Assembly (NCBI GenBank): GCA_018969935.1
Contig: JAGWXJ010000003.1
Coordinates: 1 to 35,674, forward strand
From: Alphaproteobacteria bacterium
GTDB taxonomy: Bacteria; Pseudomonadota; Alphaproteobacteria; Micavibrionales; UBA1664
Length of the DNA: 35,674 nucleotides
Reading direction: 5' to 3'
Part shown: positions 9,121 through 20,394 of the stretch, in pieces
Numbering within the stretch: position 1 is the first letter of the stretch
How the letters are laid out: every line of letters begins with the position of its first letter
The notes under the pieces: generated by a model
What the model was told of the DNA's origin: nothing
Seen by the model: the letters and a program-made list of their open reading frames with translations, nothing else
Database searches by the model: none
Position numbers and translations under genes: made by a program

Positions 9121-9672
9121 ATGAAAACCTTGCTAACCCTTGCACTCGGAGCCCTGCTCATGACCACCGCTTCTGCCTCAGCTCAGGAAAAAGCCAACCT
9201 CGTATACATGGACGTACCCGCCGGCCGCGTCGTAATCGAACTGAAACCCGATCTCGCCCCCAAACACGTGGAACGCATCAAGACGCTTACACAAAAAGGC
9301 TTCTACAACGGCATTATTTTCCACCGCGTGATTGAAGGCTTCATGGCCCAGACAGGCGATCCGACGGGCACAGGCATGGGCGGCTCCGACCTCCCCGACC
9401 TTCCTGCAGAATTCAGCAACGCCAACTTCGGCCGCGGCACCGTTGGCGCAGCCCGCAGCGCAAGCCCTAACTCGGCCAACTCGCAGTTCTTCATCTGCTT
9501 CGATGATTGCAGCTTCCTCAACGGCCAATACACCATCTGGGGTCAGGTCATTGACGGCATGCAATACGTTGACAAAATCGCCCGCGGTGAGCCGCCAGCA
9601 AACCCCGATAAAATCGTGAAAATGCAAATGGCCGTGGATGCGGAATCCGCAGCCCCTGCCGCTGCACAGTAA
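9121..9672 (+). CDS. exported cyclophilin-type peptidyl-prolyl cis-trans isomerase
   Basis: Signal peptide MKTLLTLALGALLMTTASASA; cyclophilin motifs FHRVIEGFMAQTGDPTGTGMGG, SPNSANSQFFICFDD. Confidence 0.95.
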   Translation: MKTLLTLALGALLMTTASASAQEKANLVYMDVPAGRVVIELKPDLAPKHVERIKTLTQKGFYNGIIFHRVIEGFMAQTGDPTGTGMGGSDLPDLPAEFSNANFGRGTVGAARSASPNSANSQFFICFDDCSFLNGQYTIWGQVIDGMQYVDKIARGEPPANPDKIVKMQMAVDAESAAPAAAQ

Positions 9673-9681
9673 TTATATCCT

Positions 9682-11346
9682 ATGGATACAACGGCGCCCC
9701 GAAACCCCGCACAGTGGTGGAAGGGCGCCGTTATTTATCAGGTCTATCCGCGCTCCTATCAGGATAGCAACGGCGACGGCATAGGCGATTTGGCAGGGCT
9801 TACGGCCCGCCTGCCCTACATAGCATCCCTTGGCGTTGATGCCCTCTGGATCTGCCCTTTCTTTAAATCCCCCCAGCGCGACTTCGGATACGATGTATCG
9901 GATTACCGCGACATCGACCCGCTATTCGGCTCCATGGATGATTGCGACAGGCTGATTGCCGAGGCGCACAAACTGGGCCTCAAAATCATCTTCGATCTCG
10001 TTTTCTCGCACACATCGGAAACACACCCGTGGTTTGCGCAATCCCGCCGCAAACAAAACGGCATGGATGACTGGTACGTATGGGCCGACCCTAAACCCGA
10101 CGGCAGCCCGCCCAACAACTGGGTTTCCCTTTTTGGCGGCCCGGCCTGGACCTTCGACCCCATGCGCGGCCAGTATTACCTTCATAACTTCCTGAAGGAA
10201 CAGCCCGACCTGAACTTCCACAACCCGTCCGTACAGGATGCGATACTGGAAATTGTGCGTTTCTGGATGGACCGCGGCGTAGACGGCCTGCGCCTCGATG
10301 TCGTGAACTTCTACTTCCACAACCGCAATCTGGCCGACAACCCTCCACGCCCAAAGGAATTAAGCGCAGCAACCCAGTACGACAAGCCCGACCCGTACAA
10401 CATGCAGCGCCACATCCACGACAAATCCCAACCTGAAAACCTGACCTTCATCGAGCGCATGCGCGCCCTGACAGACACCTACGAAGCCCGCTTCCTGATG
10501 GGCGAGATTGGTGATGATTATCAGGTCAAACGCTCCGCCGAATACACACAAGGCCACAAGCGCCTGCACAGCGCATACTGCTTTGCCATGCTCATCGGCC
10601 TCGACATCAACCTGACAGCCGACTACATCAAATCCGCCATATTGGAGGAGCTGGAGGCATCGGGCAGCCAAAGCTGGCCCACATGGGCCTTCGGCAACCA
10701 CGATATGCCCCGCGCGGTCACGCGCATGGGCAGCCGCAATGTTGCCAACCCGGATTGGCCAAAAATGCTGATGGCCCTGCTGCTAACCCTGCGCGGCACC
10801 ATTTGCATGTATCAGGGCGAAGAACTGGGCCTGACGGAAGCTGTTCTGTCCTTTGACCAGTTGCAGGACCCATGGGGCAAACACCTCTGGCCGGTATGGC
10901 AGGGCCGTGATGGCTGCCGCACACCCTTCCCGTGGGATGACGGCATCAACGCAGGTTTCTCGCCTGCCAAACCCTGGCTCCCCATCGCACCGGACCACAC
11001 AACAAAAAACCAGAAAACGCAGCAAACAGATGCAACATCGATGCTGCATTTCACGATGGGTATGGCCACTTTGCGCAAAAACAATGCTGCGCTTAAAACG
11101 GGTGATATTGCATTCCTCGATGCACCGCAAAACTTGCTGGCATATACCCGCAAGGAAGGCAAAAACGCCTTTTTGTGCGTTTTCAACCTTCAGGATACCA
11201 CAGCCACGTTAAAACATGATCTGGATGTAAAAGCAGGCGGGCTGGCTAATCAGGCTGTTATTTCGGGCGGTACCGTAACGCTCGAAGCATTCGGATTTGC
11301 CGTTGTACCCGTTGCGTCGGAATCCATTTCCCGCGCAACAGCATAA
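9682..11346 (+). CDS. GH13 alpha-glucosidase
   Basis: WWKGAVIYQVYPRSYQDSNGDGIGDLAGL, DLVFSHTSETHPWF, DGLRLDVVNF, GEIGD, FGNHDMPR: conserved GH13 regions. Confidence 0.95.
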   Translation: MDTTAPRNPAQWWKGAVIYQVYPRSYQDSNGDGIGDLAGLTARLPYIASLGVDALWICPFFKSPQRDFGYDVSDYRDIDPLFGSMDDCDRLIAEAHKLGLKIIFDLVFSHTSETHPWFAQSRRKQNGMDDWYVWADPKPDGSPPNNWVSLFGGPAWTFDPMRGQYYLHNFLKEQPDLNFHNPSVQDAILEIVRFWMDRGVDGLRLDVVNFYFHNRNLADNPPRPKELSAATQYDKPDPYNMQRHIHDKSQPENLTFIERMRALTDTYEARFLMGEIGDDYQVKRSAEYTQGHKRLHSAYCFAMLIGLDINLTADYIKSAILEELEASGSQSWPTWAFGNHDMPRAVTRMGSRNVANPDWPKMLMALLLTLRGTICMYQGEELGLTEAVLSFDQLQDPWGKHLWPVWQGRDGCRTPFPWDDGINAGFSPAKPWLPIAPDHTTKNQKTQQTDATSMLHFTMGMATLRKNNAALKTGDIAFLDAPQNLLAYTRKEGKNAFLCVFNLQDTTATLKHDLDVKAGGLANQAVISGGTVTLEAFGFAVVPVASESISRATA

Positions 11347-11942
11347 ATCTTTTGCACAAGCGCATTCAGTTCGCGGGCGTCAGGCAACGCGTTCTCCGAC
11401 CGCCATAGCAGGAAGCATATCTCGCCATCCCCCATGAACATGACTTCGTCATGCGGACCTGCAATATCCATGAAAGACTTGAGCGCCTTGATGCGCTGGG
11501 GCGTCATCCAGGATTCCATGGCCGCACGGTTTTCCGTGGAAGACACGGCAACCTGCGGCCAATTTGCCGTGGTGGATGTATAAACCTCCGGCATCTCCAT
11601 ATCCGCAGCCATATCGGGGTGAAGATGCTTCTTGGAGATAATGAACCGTGTAGCCGGAAAACGGTTCAGATACACCTCGATATGCGAGTAAAGGCGGACG
11701 GTGCGCTCGTCCTCCGTCTGTTCAGGCTGGGTATAAATGACAATACGGCGGTTATTGAGTAGCCCGCTCACAGTAATAGGGTCGGCACTGGACCTGCCGC
11801 GCTCGAATTCCAGCTTGTAGCGGGAGGCAAATGTTTCCCACGCCTTCAGGCGCGCCATGTCGATCCCTGTCGTCATGAACATGTACGACAGCACGACAAT
11901 CGCAACCAGAACCCAGAATATGAGGCCCGCAATCGATACCAT
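11250..11942 (-). CDS. membrane-anchored hypothetical protein
   Basis: N-terminal TM helix MVSIAGLIFWVLVAIVVLSYMFM; intact ORF overlapping the alpha-glucosidase 3' end by 97 bp. Confidence 0.7.
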   Translation of the reverse strand: MVSIAGLIFWVLVAIVVLSYMFMTTGIDMARLKAWETFASRYKLEFERGRSSADPITVSGLLNNRRIVIYTQPEQTEDERTVRLYSHIEVYLNRFPATRFIISKKHLHPDMAADMEMPEVYTSTTANWPQVAVSSTENRAAMESWMTPQRIKALKSFMDIAGPHDEVMFMGDGEICFLLWRSENALPDARELNALVQKIYAVAREMDSDATGTTANPNASSVTVPPEITA

Positions 11943-11969
11943 GCGCTGATTCTGCCTGATTTGCAGGGC

Positions 11970-13328
11970 TTAGGCTACAGCCACCCTCGGGGCGCTGCCC
12001 GCCGGTATAAGCGCCCTGCCCTTGAGGCCCAGAAACTTGCCCATCTGCGCGCCCGTAAGCTGCTGGTCGTCAATATGCCCGCGGTGGTCCACAACAGGAA
12101 CGCAAGCATGGATAATATCCCTGATAACCGCCGTAGCCTCCTCGAAGGTCGTGGCCATCAGGTTTGCCTGCTCGGCCTTCACATCAGGCAGCTTACCCAC
12201 CTTTAACAGGCTGTCGATTATTCGTTGGCGGCGCATAGACATGCTTTCGGCCAGATCCGCCGCATGCTCGGCCACGATGTTGCCAATAGATTCACGGCTC
12301 AGTTCGAAGGCCTCTCGGTGGCGCTGGTCCCCGCCCATGATGTCGTGCAGTGATGACCTGATGGCCACAAGCTGCTTGCCGTAATTGTCAGGATGGCAGT
12401 TGGCCGCAATCGCCAGCACACCCTGCGTACTATTGTTAAACGGCACGATTTGCGCACCGATATCGTAAAGCTGCCCGCCCCTGAAGCGGATATCCTCGCT
12501 CAGGGCAGTCTGGAAGTACGATTCAACAAGCTCTAGCTTCGGCTTGACCATGGGATTGGCAAAAGCCTGCGAGGCATCGAACATGATGTTCATGTAAACG
12601 CGGTCGTCCTGCCTCTCAGGCATGGGGAATTTGAAATCCCGCATCATCAACTTGCCGCCAAAGCGCGGGCGGCGGTAACCGGGTTTAAGATGGCCGAAAT
12701 GTTGGGCGCAAAAAACGACATTGTCCTCGTGCGATATACCACCCGCGCTGACATACATCATGTTTTTGCCGACAACGTTATCATGCCAGAAATGCTGAAG
12801 TTGCTCGTAAGTAATGCGCTTCAGATGTTCGGGGTCACCGCCAACCGGCAACGTTGCACGGGCCGCATCCCCGTAAATGGCCTTAAGACGCGCACGCGTA
12901 GCAATCTGCTCGCGGCTGTTATGTTCTTCCTCCATCTCGTCCACGATGGGCTGGCGCTCGTGCTCGACTTGCGGTCTCGTAAACGAGCCTGATACGAACA
13001 TCCGCGCCACAACATCCATAAACTCCTGCACGCTGTCGCACCGCGCTTCGGCAAAGGCCTGTATATTATCCTTGCCTGTCGTCACGTTGCCACGAATGGC
13101 CTTGCGCTTGAGCATACGGTTGAAAGCAAGCTGGTTCATCTCGGGGTGCGCATGGGTCAGCATATGCTCCATGAAGTGGGCGCAACCTAGCTGGTCCAAC
13201 GGGTCATGGAAGCCGCCCGAAGCCAGCACAAGCGAGGCCGCAGCCTTGGGGTGCCCGGGGAAATAATCGGTAACAACGGTAAAACCATTGTCCAGAACCG
13301 TTATCTGGACCTGCTCGAAAAAGCGCAC
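11970..13328 (-). CDS. M16 family (pitrilysin-like) zinc peptidase
   Basis: Inverted zinc motif HxxEH in LGCAHFMEHMLTHAHPEMNQ; QPIVDEMEEEHNSREQ. Confidence 0.9.
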   Translation of the reverse strand: MRFFEQVQITVLDNGFTVVTDYFPGHPKAAASLVLASGGFHDPLDQLGCAHFMEHMLTHAHPEMNQLAFNRMLKRKAIRGNVTTGKDNIQAFAEARCDSVQEFMDVVARMFVSGSFTRPQVEHERQPIVDEMEEEHNSREQIATRARLKAIYGDAARATLPVGGDPEHLKRITYEQLQHFWHDNVVGKNMMYVSAGGISHEDNVVFCAQHFGHLKPGYRRPRFGGKLMMRDFKFPMPERQDDRVYMNIMFDASQAFANPMVKPKLELVESYFQTALSEDIRFRGGQLYDIGAQIVPFNNSTQGVLAIAANCHPDNYGKQLVAIRSSLHDIMGGDQRHREAFELSRESIGNIVAEHAADLAESMSMRRQRIIDSLLKVGKLPDVKAEQANLMATTFEEATAVIRDIIHACVPVVDHRGHIDDQQLTGAQMGKFLGLKGRALIPAGSAPRVAVA

Positions 13329-13418
13329 GTTCCCTACCCTGTCAGATTTTTCTTATTTCAGAAAATCCTGATACGGAAACATACGAATTGCAAGTGATTT
13401 GCAGTTAATATTACGCCG

Positions 13419-13871
13419 CTATTGCAGGACAGTTGGGCTTCTGGGCGCAGGCGTTTTGACAATCGCGACTTGCTTGCCTGCATAACCTTTACTCAAACCT
13501 GCCTCTTCCATGGCTTTCTTAACGGCAGCATCGGCAAGGGCACGCATTTTTGCATCTTGCACGCTGGTATCCGTAGGCTGCCCCGCATCACCCACATCCT
13601 GCATGGCCACATCAGGTTTCAAAGGCGGCATTTTTGCGGGCTCCATGGCCGTCGGCGTGTGTGAAGCCACACTAACCACCGCCGCAATACCGGCAGCAGT
13701 CGCCGCATTCACGGCTTTATCAACCAACGAGTCAAAACCGCGCTTTGCAAGGTATTTGAACGCAACACGAATGCGTTTGCGCGCTGTTAGGTGCTTGAAC
13801 ACTTTTTTGATGCTCATGCCCGATTTAAGCGTCTTCTTTTTTCTTTTAAATCTCGTTGCACTCTTAGCCAT
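13419..13871 (-). CDS. Lys/Arg-rich hypothetical protein
   Basis: MAKSATRFKRKKKTLKSGMSIKKVFKHLTARKRIRVAFKYLAKRG...; SD-like aggga upstream; an alternative ATG lies 9 nt upstream (13880). Confidence 0.6.
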   Translation of the reverse strand: MAKSATRFKRKKKTLKSGMSIKKVFKHLTARKRIRVAFKYLAKRGFDSLVDKAVNAATAAGIAAVVSVASHTPTAMEPAKMPPLKPDVAMQDVGDAGQPTDTSVQDAKMRALADAAVKKAMEEAGLSKGYAGKQVAIVKTPAPRSPTVLQ

Positions 13872-13887
13872 GATAACCATTCCCTGT

Positions 13888-13905
13888 ATTTACATTTATG
13901 TAAAT
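13888..13905. promoter_or_regulatory. perfect inverted repeat ATTTACAT-TT-ATGTAAAT, possible operator
   Basis: Two 8-nt arms with 2-nt spacer, 17-35 nt upstream of the minus-strand start at 13871. Confidence 0.5.
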
Positions 13906-14077
13906 TATCAGCGGGTGGTTAACGGTTGGTTAATCTTCATGCCCTACATGGCGGATTCCCTAAGCCCTACCCGCACTCAGGATATCCGAGGAGTCCAAAA
14001 GTGGCAGAAACCATGGGTTTCCATAAAATTATACAATTGAATGAAACTGCTGATTTTATTTGAACTTTTTTGCGTCC

Positions 14078-16144
14078 TCAGCGCGATTTGCGCTTCTGAG
14101 GCCTCTTGGCACCCTTCTGTAACGGCCCTGCAACCGTACCCGTGAGCCCAAGATCAACGGCCTCCAGCTGGCGGATTTCATCCCTGATGCGCGCGGCCTC
14201 TTCAAACTCGAGGTCGCTGGCCGCCTTGCGCATCTGGTCTTCAAGCTTCTTGATGTGCTTTTGCAACTCGGCGGGCGACATGCCCAACGCCTCCTGCCCC
14301 GCACTGGCAACCACCACGCGGTCACCGCGCTCGTACACGCTATCCATCACGCTCGTGATGTTCTTCTTCACGCTTTCAGGCGTAATGCCGTTAGCCGTGT
14401 TCCAAGCAATCTGCTTTTCACGGCGACGCGCCGTTTCTTCCATCGCACCCTGCATGCTCTTGGTAATGGTATCGGCATACAGCACGGCCTTACCTTCAAC
14501 GTTACGCGCAGCCCTACCGATTGTCTGTATAAGCGACGTCTTGGAACGCAAATACCCTTCCTTGTCCGCATCCAGTATCGCCACAAGCCCGCACTCGGGT
14601 ATATCAAGCCCCTCGCGCAGAAGGTTGATGCCCACCAGTATGTCGTAAGCGCCCAAACGCAAATCGCGGATAATCTCGATCCGCTCCAGCGTATCCACAT
14701 CCGAATGCACGTAACGGACCTTCATCCCGTTTTCGGTCAGATATTCGGTCAAATCCTCGGCCATGCGCTTGGTAAGGGTGGTTACCAGCACACGCATACC
14801 CTTGCCTACAACACGGCGGCATTCCTCCATCAGGTCATCCACTTGGTGCTTCGTCGGGCGCACCTCGACAGGCGGGTCAATAAGCCCCGTGGGCCTGACC
14901 ACCTGCTCGGTGAACACGCCTTTGGTCTGCTCCATCTCCCAAGGGCCCGGCGTTGCCGATACAAACACCGTCTGCGGGCGCAGGGCATTCCATTCCTCGA
15001 ACTTCAGGGGGCGGTTGTCCACACACGAAGGCAACCTGAAACCATACTCGGCAAGCGTGCTTTTGCGGCTGCGGTCACCACCGTACATGCCCGTCAGCTG
15101 CGGGATCATGACGTGGCTTTCATCCAGTATCATGATGGCGTTCTTGGGCAGATACTCGATGAGCGTAGGCGGCGGCTCGCCCGATGCACGCCCCGTCAGA
15201 TACCGTGAATAGTTTTCGATACCCTGACACATGCCCGTGGCCGCCAGCATCTCCAGATCGTACGTGGTACGCTGCTCAAGGCGCTGCGCTTCCAGAAGCT
15301 TGCCTTGCGCACGCAAATCCTCAAGACGTGTTTTCAACTCCGCCTTGATACCCTTGATGGCCTGCTGCATCGTAGGCCCCGGGGTTACATAGTGGGAGTT
15401 GGCGTAAATCCGTACCGCATCCATCTTGACCGCAACATCTCCCGTCAACGGGTCGAATTCTGCAATCTCCTCCACCTCGTCCCCGAAGAAGGAAAAACGC
15501 CAAGCGCGGTCCTCGAAGTGCGGCGGCAAAAGCTCTACGGTATCCCCCCGCACCCTGAACGTTCCACGATGGAAATCGATATCGTTTCGCGCATATTGCA
15601 ACTTGATGAACTCGCGGATCATGTCCTCGCGGCCAACCATGTCGCCGCGCCGTACATCAAGCACCATGCCCTGATAATCTTCCTTGGAACCAATACCGTA
15701 AATGCAGGAAACGGACGCAACGATAATAACGTCCGGTCGCTCGAACAGCGCGCGCGTGGCCGAGTGGCGCATACGGTCTATCTGCTCGTTGATGGTGGAT
15801 TCTTTTTCAATATACGTATCGGTGCGCGGAACATACGCCTCCGGCTGGTAGTAATCGTAATAGGAAACGAAATACTCGACCGCGTTTTCAGGAAAGAAAC
15901 TTTTCATCTCCCCGTACAACTGCGCTGCCAGCGTCTTGTTCGGCGCCATGATAAGGGTCGGCCTGCGCGTCTGCGCAATCACATGCGCCATGGTGAATGT
16001 TTTGCCCGAGCCTGTAACGCCTAACAAAACCTGATCCTTCTCGCCCGCCGCAAGCCCCTTCAACAGCTCCGCAATTGCCTGCGGCTGGTCACCCGATGGC
16101 TTGAAGTCGGATACAAGTTTGAACGGCTGGTCAGCATTCGTCAT
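14078..16144 (-). CDS. uvrB: excinuclease ABC subunit B
   Basis: [62 protein letters not shown]-terminal UVR motif. Confidence 0.99.
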   Translation of the reverse strand: MTNADQPFKLVSDFKPSGDQPQAIAELLKGLAAGEKDQVLLGVTGSGKTFTMAHVIAQTRRPTLIMAPNKTLAAQLYGEMKSFFPENAVEYFVSYYDYYQPEAYVPRTDTYIEKESTINEQIDRMRHSATRALFERPDVIIVASVSCIYGIGSKEDYQGMVLDVRRGDMVGREDMIREFIKLQYARNDIDFHRGTFRVRGDTVELLPPHFEDRAWRFSFFGDEVEEIAEFDPLTGDVAVKMDAVRIYANSHYVTPGPTMQQAIKGIKAELKTRLEDLRAQGKLLEAQRLEQRTTYDLEMLAATGMCQGIENYSRYLTGRASGEPPPTLIEYLPKNAIMILDESHVMIPQLTGMYGGDRSRKSTLAEYGFRLPSCVDNRPLKFEEWNALRPQTVFVSATPGPWEMEQTKGVFTEQVVRPTGLIDPPVEVRPTKHQVDDLMEECRRVVGKGMRVLVTTLTKRMAEDLTEYLTENGMKVRYVHSDVDTLERIEIIRDLRLGAYDILVGINLLREGLDIPECGLVAILDADKEGYLRSKTSLIQTIGRAARNVEGKAVLYADTITKSMQGAMEETARRREKQIAWNTANGITPESVKKNITSVMDSVYERGDRVVVASAGQEALGMSPAELQKHIKKLEDQMRKAASDLEFEEAARIRDEIRQLEAVDLGLTGTVAGPLQKGAKRPQKRKSR

Positions 16145-16162
16145 AACAGCTATATAGCCTTT

Positions 16163-16843
16163 ATGACCGAACTTATCTACGCCCGCAAAAACCCCGCCGT
16201 CATCGAAACGCTCTTAAAGCGCAGATCCGCCTCCGCCAAGGCCATGGGCGGCGATTGCCCCCCTGAAACCGACATCAAAACCATGCTGGAGGCCGCCATG
16301 CGCGTCCCCGACCACGGCAAACTGAACCCGTGGTGGTTTATCGTTTTCAAAGGGGATGACCGCGCCGCCTTTGGCGAAATCATAAAAACCGCATGGGCTG
16401 CGCGCGAACCGCAATCAACACCCGAAAAACTGGCCGATGAGGCAAAACGCCTGATGCGGGCCCCGCTGGTTATCGCCGTTATCTCCGCCCCCCGTGAAAG
16501 CACGGTACCTGTATGGGAACAGCAATTATCGGCAGGCGCCGCGTGCTACAACCTCTGCCTCGCCGCAAACGCCCTTGGCTACGGCGCCAACTGGCTGACG
16601 GAATGGTATGCTTTTGACCCCGCCATACGCGCGAGCCTCAAATTGCAATCAACCGAAAGCGTGGCAGGTTTTATTTATATCGGCACACCCGAAAAAGCGC
16701 CGGAGGAACGCCCCCGCCCCGCCCCCGAAACGCTACGCAACGACGACTTCAGAAACGCAACAAACCGCGGTAACGAATACGCCAAACAGGGACTTGGCTA
16801 CGTAACCCACGGCCCTGACAACAGCGTTTACAAAAGCAAATGA
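16163..16843 (+). CDS. nitroreductase family protein
   Basis: [68 protein letters not shown]. Confidence 0.92.
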   Translation: MTELIYARKNPAVIETLLKRRSASAKAMGGDCPPETDIKTMLEAAMRVPDHGKLNPWWFIVFKGDDRAAFGEIIKTAWAAREPQSTPEKLADEAKRLMRAPLVIAVISAPRESTVPVWEQQLSAGAACYNLCLAANALGYGANWLTEWYAFDPAIRASLKLQSTESVAGFIYIGTPEKAPEERPRPAPETLRNDDFRNATNRGNEYAKQGLGYVTHGPDNSVYKSK

Positions 16844-17163
16844 AACCAAAAGAAACCTATCTCGTACTCGATACGACATTCACCGGCAAAGCCGTAGGTA
16901 CGGCATGCGTGGGCGCAGCCAGCGTATCCCTAGGTGGCCTGACCATGGAAGCAACACAGCTGGCCTGCACATTCTTCCGATTTGCCAATCCTGAATTGGT
17001 TGTATTCTCGGCCGGTATATTGGCAATGGGCTACGCCGCACACGAAACATCGGAAGGAATAGCCCCCATGCTTGGCAAACGCTTCGGCCTGCGTATCCGC
17101 GAGGTATGCGCCCCCCGCTGGGATATAACCGGCATTAACTTCAGCAAGTTCTTGCTAAAATAG
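16840..17163 (+). CDS. hypothetical protein
   Basis: ATGA overlap with the nitroreductase stop; two hydrophobic stretches; convergent with fhs, overlapping by 9 nt. Confidence 0.55.
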   Translation: MKPKETYLVLDTTFTGKAVGTACVGAASVSLGGLTMEATQLACTFFRFANPELVVFSAGILAMGYAAHETSEGIAPMLGKRFGLRIREVCAPRWDITGINFSKFLLK

Positions 17164-18813
17164 GCCTACGATATTGCCGTCCGCATCAAGCCCGATAGCC
17201 TCAGCTGCTGGTACGCGCGGCAGGCCCGGCATGGTGTTGATGGTACCGCATAACGCAACAATAAACCCCGCCCCAGCCGATAACCTTACATCGCGCACAT
17301 GCAGCGTATGGCCTTCGGGTGCCCCCAGTAATTTAGGGTCTGTAGCAAAACTTTCCTGCGTCTTGGCCATGCACACGGGCAAACGGCCATACCCTTCCTT
17401 GATATATTGGTCGAGCTTGGCGCGCACGCCATCCCCCAGCGTTACATCGGATGCGCCGTAAAGCTTGGTCGCCACAGCCGCGATTTTATCCGCAGGATGG
17501 TAATCATCGCCGTAAAGATATTTGGGTGCGCTAGTTGCACAAATTTTGGTAACAATCGTGGCCAGCTCCTCACAGCCCTTGCCGCCTTCCGCCCAGTGGC
17601 GGCAAAGCGCAACAGGCACGCCCTCGGCTTCCACCAGCGCCTTCAGCGTCTGCCACTCCACATCGGTATCGCTCACAAAGTGGTTGATGCCGACAACAAC
17701 AGGCAACCCGAATGACTTCATGTTGCGGATATGGCGTTGCAGGTTCGCAAAACCCTTTTTAAGCGCCTCTACGTTCTCGTGGCTCAAATCGGCTTTGGCC
17801 ATGCCGCCATGCATTTTAAGCGCGCGCACCGTTGCAACAATCACGGCGGCATCGGGCCACAGGCCCGTCTGGCGGCACTTAATATCCAGAAACTTCTCAG
17901 CGCCCAAATCGGCCCCGAAGCCCGCTTCGGTAACGGCATAATCCCCCAAGGCAAGTGCCGTACGCGTGGCTATCACGGTATTGCACCCGTGGGCGATATT
18001 GGCAAACGGCCCGCCATGGACAATGGCAGGCGTGCCTTCCAGAGATTGCACAAGGTTTGGCGCCAGCGCATCACGCAGCAAGGCAACCATGCTGCCCACG
18101 GCCTTGAGATCAACAGGCGTTACAGGTTTGCCCGAACGCGTGTACGCCACAACAATCCGGGAAAGACGCGCAGCCAGATCCTCAAGGCTTTCCGCAAGGC
18201 AGAATATCGCCATGATTTCGGATGCAACCGTAATATCGAAGCGCGAGGCATGGCGCGTTTCAGGTTTGGTACCAACCTCGATATTCCTGAGCGCGCGGTC
18301 ACACACATCAAGCACGCGGCCCCATGTGATGGTCGAGGGGTCGATATCAAGCGCATTGCCAAAATGCAGGTGGTTATCAAGCATCGCGGCCAGCAGGTTG
18401 TGTGCTGCCGTGATGGCATGGAAATCACCATTGAAATGGAGGTTGATATCCTCCATCGGAATGATCTGCGCCCGCCCGCCGCCCGTAGCGCCGCCCTTAC
18501 GGCCAAAGCACGGGCCCAGCGATGGCTCGCGCAAGGCAATCACGGTTTTATGGCCGCCCCTGTTCAGTGCATCGGCAAGGCCAATCGTCGTCGTGGTTTT
18601 ACCCTCGCCCGCAGGGGTCGGGTTTGTGGCCGTTACCAATATCAGCTTGCCGCGGGGGTTCGCCGCGATGCGGCTCTGGCACCACGCAAGGTCAATCTTT
18701 GCCTTGATGTGCCCGTAAGGAATAAGCGCATGATCTGCAATCGCAACCGCATGCGCCACCTCCGCTATCTTTTTAGGGGTAACGCTACGTGCAATCTCAA
18801 GGTCTGTCGGCAT
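17155..18813 (-). CDS. fhs: formate--tetrahydrofolate ligase
   Basis: [73 protein letters not shown]. Confidence 0.98.
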   Translation of the reverse strand: MPTDLEIARSVTPKKIAEVAHAVAIADHALIPYGHIKAKIDLAWCQSRIAANPRGKLILVTATNPTPAGEGKTTTTIGLADALNRGGHKTVIALREPSLGPCFGRKGGATGGGRAQIIPMEDINLHFNGDFHAITAAHNLLAAMLDNHLHFGNALDIDPSTITWGRVLDVCDRALRNIEVGTKPETRHASRFDITVASEIMAIFCLAESLEDLAARLSRIVVAYTRSGKPVTPVDLKAVGSMVALLRDALAPNLVQSLEGTPAIVHGGPFANIAHGCNTVIATRTALALGDYAVTEAGFGADLGAEKFLDIKCRQTGLWPDAAVIVATVRALKMHGGMAKADLSHENVEALKKGFANLQRHIRNMKSFGLPVVVGINHFVSDTDVEWQTLKALVEAEGVPVALCRHWAEGGKGCEELATIVTKICATSAPKYLYGDDYHPADKIAAVATKLYGASDVTLGDGVRAKLDQYIKEGYGRLPVCMAKTQESFATDPKLLGAPEGHTLHVRDVRLSAGAGFIVALCGTINTMPGLPRVPAAEAIGLDADGNIVGLF

Positions 18814-18822
18814 GGCTAAGGT

Positions 18823-20331
18823 TTAGTCTTTCAATGGCTTCAGTGTGGGGAAGCAAATGACATCACGGATATTGGGTGAACCTGTCAAAATCATGGTCAG
18901 GCGGTCAACACCAAGCCCCCAGCCGCCGCATGGCGGCAGGCCGTACTCAAGGGCCGTCACGTAATCGGCATCCAGCATCTGCGCTTCCTCGTTACCAGCT
19001 TCGCGGGCCTTTACCTGTTCTTCAAAGCGGGCGTATTGGTCGGCAGGGTCGTTCAGCTCGGTAAACATATTCGCGATTTCCCAGCCGTTCACATACGTTT
19101 CCGTACGCTCCGTCAGGCGGGGGTTGTCGCGATGCACTTTTGCCAGCGGCGATATATCCAGCGGGAAGTCCGTCACATGCGTGGGCTGTATCAGCGTATC
19201 TTCCACCTTTTCTTCAAATACGGCTGCAACAACCTCACCCCACTTGGCGGTCGGTTCAACATGCACGCCCAGCTTCTTGGCAATCGCCCGCGCCTCGGCG
19301 GCATCGAAAATGGTCATGAAATCAATGCCCGTGGCATCCATCACCAGCCCGCACATGGATTTGCGCGGCCACTTGCCGCCTACGTTAATCGTGCGGTCGC
19401 CGTACTTGAATTCAAGCGCGCCGAATACCGTCTGCGCGATATGCTGCACAAGGCCTTCCGTCAGGTCCATCATATCGGAAACATCGGTATAGGCCTTGTA
19501 AAGCTCGGCGGATGTAAATTCAGGGTTGTGCTTGGGGCTGATGCCCTCGTTACGGAAGCAACGGTTGATTTCAAACACGCAATCAGCCAGACCACCAACC
19601 ACAAGGCGCTTGAGATACAGCTCGGGCGCTACACGCATGAAGAAATCGGTATCCAGCGTATTGTGATGCGTCACAAACGGCTTGGCCGTGGCGCCGCCAA
19701 GGATGGGGTGCAGCATCGGCGTTTCAACTTCAATCCCGCCCCATGTCTTTGTCAGGTACTCGCGCATGGCCGTCGTAATCAGGGAACGCTTGCGCAACGT
19801 ATCGCGGCTTTCCTCGTTCACAATCAGGTCCACGTAACGCTGGCGGTAGCGCTGCTCGATATCCGTAAGGCCGTGGTATTTTTCAGGAAGCGGCAGCAAA
19901 CACTTGGTCAAAAGCTGGACATGCGACACGCGCACCGATAGCTCACCGCGCGGCGTACGGCGGATTTTGCCCTTGGCCCCAATGATATCGCCGATATCAA
20001 GGGTATCGAGCTTCGCAAGTTCGTCCGCATTCATGCTGTCCTTGTGGCAAAACACCTGAATTTTGCCCGATGCGTCATGCAGGTCGATAAACATGCCGTT
20101 GTTGCGCATGGCCATGATACGGCCTGCCACCGATACTTCGTCTTCGGTTTCCGTGCCCGATGCCAGCTCGGCATACTTGGCCTGAAGCGCCCCCGCCTCA
20201 TGGGTACGGCCATAGGTATAGGCGTAGGGGTTGCCACCGGCATCACGCACGGCCTTCAGCTTGGCAAGGCGCGCGGCGCGCGGGTCGGTCAGGGTTTGGT
20301 CGGTTGCGGTCTTTTCAGCAGTTTTGGACAT
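18823..20331 (-). CDS. lysS: lysyl-tRNA synthetase, class II
   Basis: [61 protein letters not shown]. Confidence 0.98.
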   Translation of the reverse strand: MSKTAEKTATDQTLTDPRAARLAKLKAVRDAGGNPYAYTYGRTHEAGALQAKYAELASGTETEDEVSVAGRIMAMRNNGMFIDLHDASGKIQVFCHKDSMNADELAKLDTLDIGDIIGAKGKIRRTPRGELSVRVSHVQLLTKCLLPLPEKYHGLTDIEQRYRQRYVDLIVNEESRDTLRKRSLITTAMREYLTKTWGGIEVETPMLHPILGGATAKPFVTHHNTLDTDFFMRVAPELYLKRLVVGGLADCVFEINRCFRNEGISPKHNPEFTSAELYKAYTDVSDMMDLTEGLVQHIAQTVFGALEFKYGDRTINVGGKWPRKSMCGLVMDATGIDFMTIFDAAEARAIAKKLGVHVEPTAKWGEVVAAVFEEKVEDTLIQPTHVTDFPLDISPLAKVHRDNPRLTERTETYVNGWEIANMFTELNDPADQYARFEEQVKAREAGNEEAQMLDADYVTALEYGLPPCGGWGLGVDRLTMILTGSPNIRDVICFPTLKPLKD

Positions 20332-20394
20332 GACATTTCACTAAGGTTCGAATAGACTTTGTGCTGTTTTATAACAAACACGGTGGGTCCGTCC

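Noticed and set aside
14255-15208. 317-aa plus-strand ORF opposite uvrB
   Set aside because: Antisense to uvrB; no domain motifs.
17731-18819. 362-aa plus-strand ORF opposite fhs
   Set aside because: Antisense to formate-tetrahydrofolate ligase; Arg/His-rich shadow composition.
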